Positions 31,800 to 34,263 of a stretch of DNA of 34,263 nucleotides are shown here, piece by piece. The first letter of the stretch is position 1. The number at the start of each line of letters is the position of its first letter. Both the position numbers and the translations under genes were made by a program. The notes beneath the pieces were generated by a model that was given only the letters and a program-made list of their open reading frames with translations, did no database searches and had not been told where the DNA came from. This DNA is from a virus, in the IMG/VR virus record IMGVR_UViG_3300025073_000115, positions 1 to 34,263 of that record. One strand, 5' to 3'.

Positions 31800-32285
31800 T
31801 TATTCTTTTGGTTCAACTAACTCTCCTGCTTTTTTAAGCAACTCCATCATAGGAGTAGATAATTCATGTTTAATTGTTTGATCTCCTTCTTGCTCCACAT
31901 ATTGTTTAACAGCAAATTCATTTTTACGTTTTCGTTCTAAATATTTAAGTGAAAATTCTTTATCATCTTTTATGCCTTTAACTACTTCCTGCCTTGCTTG
32001 TAGACACGGCAACTCGCTACAAAGCTGTTTTATGGTGGAAAATTGAGCGTGTACTTGACAAAAGTATTTATACTGGTCTAGCGTTATTCCTGCGTACACA
32101 CAAGCCTCCATTACCGAGGAATCAATCTTAAAAGCTGAAATTAATCTTTCGGTCTTTCCACGATCTAGCCACCACGCATTTGAACTATCAACAACCTCAA
32201 GATCAGGAAAATATTTATCAGTAATTATATAAGCAATTTTAGGCTTTTCAGCTTTTTCTTGAATGAATTTTTTAGTTGGTGTCAT
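31800..32285 (-). CDS. terS: Probable terminase small subunit (161 aa)
   Basis: It has a helical N-terminal DNA-binding segment, with a helix-turn-helix-like part about residues 47-85 (RLISAFKIDSSVMEACVYAG, LDQYKYFCQVHAQFSTIKQL). A coiled central part follows with a KDDKEFSLKYLERKRKNEFA segment, found in many small terminase subunits. The C-terminal tail is acidic. It lies next to terL with one tiny gene between. The small subunit recognises the packaging start and feeds DNA to TerL. The ATG overlaps the 3' end of the ASCH gene by 14 bases. Confidence 0.8.
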   Translation of the reverse strand: MTPTKKFIQEKAEKPKIAYIITDKYFPDLEVVDSSNAWWLDRGKTERLISAFKIDSSVMEACVYAGITLDQYKYFCQVHAQFSTIKQLCSELPCLQARQEVVKGIKDDKEFSLKYLERKRKNEFAVKQYVEQEGDQTIKHELSTPMMELLKKAGELVEPKE

Positions 32286-32589
32286 TTAATTTAAATTTTA
32301 AATAAATTAATGAATTAATGTTTTGGTTTGGATAACACTCATTTAATATTTTCTGTAAATCTTGTGTTGTAGCTATTCCCTCATTATTTAATATTTCTTC
32401 ATTAATTTCTTCTAATGCAAAATTTTCTCTTTCTATTATGATTGCTTCAATATAATGATGTCCACAGGTTAGTCTCACCACATCTCCCACATTCATATGG
32501 TTTTTTAATCTCAAAGTAGAACATTTTTGTCCTTCTTTAATCTTTTCAAACAAATGTTTTTTAAAAAATAATAATTGCTTATTAGACAT
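32272..32589 (-). CDS. ASCH-domain protein (105 aa)
   Basis: The start is placed at MSNKQLLFFKKHLFEKI (32589), overlapping the upstream gene by eight bases; a start at 32634 would overlap it by 53. The protein has the ASCH pattern: FKKHLFEKIKEGQKCSTLRL, a GDVVRLTCGHHYIEAIIIER strand pair, then a charged helix and YLKFKL near the end. ASCH domains fold like PUA domains and are thought to bind RNA or modified nucleotides. Its role here is unknown. It lies in a cluster with ABC/GNAT and ParB-like genes upstream of the terminase. Confidence 0.8.
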   Translation of the reverse strand: MSNKQLLFFKKHLFEKIKEGQKCSTLRLKNHMNVGDVVRLTCGHHYIEAIIIERENFALEEINEEILNNEGIATTQDLQKILNECYPNQNINSLIYLKFKLNDTN

Positions 32590-33625
32590 AAGTGAAAGAA
32601 TAAGTGTATTTATTTTTACTTTGTGCCATACCAATCATTGTTGTTGTTGATGGAATCATATGTCCTTTTCTTTTCAAGATCCAATTTTGTGAATTATATA
32701 AAGCTTTAACCATGGCAAAATTAGAAGTAGTCAAAAACATTTTGAACTTTTCTATTTTATACTTTTGGCAAACAGTATTCAAGAGCAATTTACCAATGCC
32801 AATTCCCTGATAATCAGGCAAGACAACTATTCGATGTATTCTCTTCATCATTTTACTTGATGGATGAGGAAAATGAATAACAGCACAAAACCCTACAATA
32901 ATATTATCTAAAATTGCGACATAGCAAGCTGCCGTCTTCAATAACGAAGAATCTAAATAATGAAATTTGCTAAACATTCGCCAAAAACTTCTTTCGGCTT
33001 GATAAATATAGAGTTGTCTTGTTTGTCTTTTTTTTTTCTCTAATGTTAATTCCATAACATTAGTATCATATATCCAATCTGTATCTAAGTAATACAGCAC
33101 GTCTTCATGACAACTTATCAGGAGAAGTTGTTTATCAATTTTGGGAAGAATTTTATTAATTACTTGGCACATCGTAATAGCAACATTCCGATCCACAACA
33201 CTAGTAAATTCATCAAATACAATCATTTTTTTCGCTGATAATAACGCTAAAGCTAGATCTACACGCATTTTTTCACCGTTAGATAAAACTTTATAGGGCT
33301 TTAACCAACTTTTTGGCGAAGCAAATCCTACAAGCGTTAATATGTGAGTTATTTCTTTTAAAGATGTTGTTTTTTCAAATAAATCTAATATAGACTCATT
33401 ACCTAATTTTTCCTTAATAACGTCAACATAATTAAATATTTCTTTTGCTAAAGTGGTTTTGCCAGTGCCTGAATTCCCAACAATAACCCCCAATTTCCAT
33501 TGCGTAGGTAATTCTACGTTCCATTCTTCTTTTATTTCATTGTTTACAAAATCTAAATCATACTGTCCGATAACAGACTGATTCCTGAAACTATCAACAT
33601 ATTTACTTGTTTTAACAATTTTCAC
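32582..33625 (-). CDS. ABC-type ATPase fused to a GNAT acetyltransferase (347 aa)
   Basis: Residues about 35-190 are a soluble ABC ATPase: Walker A GNSGTGKTT (50-58), a signature LSNGEKMR (114-121), Walker B MIVFDEF (134-140) and the switch His in SCHED (H173). Residues about 200-340 are a GNAT acyltransferase with the acetyl-CoA loop RIVVLPDYQGIGIGKLL (265-281) and a following NFAMVKALYNSQNW helix. No membrane segment or transporter partner is present. Such fusions recur in phages beside ParB-like and terminase genes. Substrate is unknown; DNA-base modification (as with Mu Mom, a GNAT-fold protein) is one idea, not shown. It overlaps ParB by four bases. Confidence 0.9.
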   Translation of the reverse strand: MKIVKTSKYVDSFRNQSVIGQYDLDFVNNEIKEEWNVELPTQWKLGVIVGNSGTGKTTLAKEIFNYVDVIKEKLGNESILDLFEKTTSLKEITHILTLVGFASPKSWLKPYKVLSNGEKMRVDLALALLSAKKMIVFDEFTSVVDRNVAITMCQVINKILPKIDKQLLLISCHEDVLYYLDTDWIYDTNVMELTLEKKKRQTRQLYIYQAERSFWRMFSKFHYLDSSLLKTAACYVAILDNIIVGFCAVIHFPHPSSKMMKRIHRIVVLPDYQGIGIGKLLLNTVCQKYKIEKFKMFLTTSNFAMVKALYNSQNWILKRKGHMIPSTTTMIGMAQSKNKYTYSFTYV

Positions 33626-34146
33626 AAATTAAGAATTTTAGGATTTAAATTCATCCCCTGTAAAATATCAAATATGTTCTTGGATTCATCTTCACTTTCG
33701 CAATCAATATAAACTCTAAACACATCATCTAATGACTGATTATGATTGTTTTTTAACGGATCAGGATCTAAAGCCAATTGCGATAAATCGAATCCCGTTA
33801 AGTCCAAGTTCTCACTTGATAATTCCTTCAGCTCCTCAATAACCAAATCCATATCCCAATCGCCCATTTCAGCAATTCTATTATCTGCTAATCTCAATGC
33901 CTTAACCTCTTCATTTGATAAATTCTCCATCCTAACACAAGGAATTTCTTCTTTGTTTAATCCTTGCATAACAATAAGCCTGCCATGTCCTGCTATTACA
34001 TTATTTTTTTCATCAATTAAAATTGGAGTTGTAAACCCAAATTTTTCAATATTCTTTTTCAATAATTCAATCTGATTCTCAGGATGTTTCTTGGCGTTCT
34101 TAACATAAGGCTTTAATTCTACGATTTTAACATTTACGACTTTCAT
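33622..34146 (-). CDS. ParB/Srx-domain protein (174 aa)
   Basis: The N-terminal 90 residues form a ParB/sulfiredoxin-like domain: LKPYVKNAKKHPENQIELLK, KFGFTTPILIDEKNNVIAGH and GHGRLIVMQGLNKEEIPCV. The G-H-G-R motif at residues 53-56 is the phosphoryl/nucleotide-binding hallmark. LRLADNRIAEMGDWDMDLV follows, as in phage versions that are often fused to a DNA methyltransferase. Here the fusion partner is absent; the C-terminus is short and acidic. It overlaps both neighbours by four bases (ATGA), so the three are probably translated together. Its role in phages (packaging or DNA modification) is not settled. Confidence 0.88.
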   Translation of the reverse strand: MKVVNVKIVELKPYVKNAKKHPENQIELLKKNIEKFGFTTPILIDEKNNVIAGHGRLIVMQGLNKEEIPCVRMENLSNEEVKALRLADNRIAEMGDWDMDLVIEELKELSSENLDLTGFDLSQLALDPDPLKNNHNQSLDDVFRVYIDCESEDESKNIFDILQGMNLNPKILNL

Positions 34147-34262
34147 AATTCTTCAATTATAGGAATTAAATAAGTTAAGGTTTTCGCTCTTTTATCATAA
34201 AAAAACTGTACAAGATCACCTTGTTTATTCGAATAAAACTCAGCACCTAACCCTTCATTAAC
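34143..34262 (-). CDS. C-terminal end of an unidentified protein, cut by the window edge
   Basis: A frame open to the window edge gives 39 residues (GLGAEFYSNKQGDLVQFFYD, KTLTYLIPIIEEL) with a TGA that overlaps the ATG of the ParB-like gene (ATGA). The overlap and frame support a real gene. The part seen is too short to name; no motif was recognised. Confidence 0.6.
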   Translation of the reverse strand, partial: VNEGLGAEFYSNKQGDLVQFFYDKRAKTLTYLIPIIEEL

Positions 34263-34263
34263 T

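Noticed and set aside
1-34263. Recoded stop codons (as in some Patescibacteria or their phages)
   Set aside because: TAA, TAG and TGA all end genes at sensible places, for example TGA at 34143, TAG at 24605 and TAA at 970, and no long frame needs read-through.
1-34263. tRNA or rRNA genes
   Set aside because: No cloverleaf with T-arm consensus or rRNA-like stretch was seen on reading, though no covariance search was possible.
1-34263. Window as a closed circular phage genome
   Set aside because: Joining the end to the start does not restore the N-terminus of the methyltransferase (no FxGxG motif in frame), so the ends are probably just cuts.

Overview
The window is a piece of a tailed double-stranded DNA phage or prophage. 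It is AT-rich and uses the standard genetic code. Almost every gene lies on the minus strand in one late operon read from high to low coordinates. The order is typical of a long-tailed phage with Mu-like head genes: terminase, portal/MuF, protease-scaffold, capsid, connector, tail tube, tape measure, tail tip and fibres, then lysis. Most starts have no Shine-Dalgarno sequence and sit behind A/T-rich leaders. This suggests a host that does not rely on SD pairing, such as Patescibacteria or Bacteroidota; the host call is an inference and is weak.

Layout. At 1-972 (plus) is the 3' part of a C5-cytosine methyltransferase gene. At 973-1482 is a gene-free stretch rich in inverted repeats. At 1483-3065 is a lysis module: two small membrane proteins, an M23 endolysin and a coiled-coil/membrane protein. 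At 3067-8153 are tail fibre and tail-hub genes. At 8229-8396 is a tiny membrane protein. At 8424-11811 are the tape measure and two tail-assembly chaperone frames joined by a predicted -1 ribosomal frameshift. At 11923-15400 are the tail tube, terminator, completion and connector proteins. At 15411-20632 are virion decoration and fibre-like proteins plus one small exported protein. At 20656-23457 are the major capsid, cement and Mu I-like protease/scaffold. At 23504-27406 are a Com-like zinc finger and the split portal/MuF gene. At 27749-29706 is an IS1595-type element carrying a P63C passenger gene. At 29710-34262 are the terminase genes and a packaging/accessory set: ASCH, ABC-ATPase/GNAT and ParB-like proteins.

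The most unusual feature is at 23723-27406. The MuF head-morphogenesis gene is physically broken at its conserved His-x-Asn-Cys-Arg motif. The upstream half ends in an intein N-fragment of 92 residues. The downstream half begins with an intein C-fragment of 35 residues. Between them, on the opposite strand, lies a free-standing HNH endonuclease gene. Trans-splicing would restore exactly the MuF motif and give a portal/MuF protein of about 902 residues. Assembly of this phage head would then depend on protein trans-splicing, with a homing endonuclease positioned to spread the cassette.

Other notable points: a near-identical 19-20 nt leader element recurs at three late-gene starts, each time folding differently around the start; one copy directly follows the Com-like zinc-finger gene. 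In the IS element, a motif with core CTTG-N4-CAAG occurs once in each terminal repeat and again in front of the passenger gene. Long in-frame repeats occur in two virion proteins.
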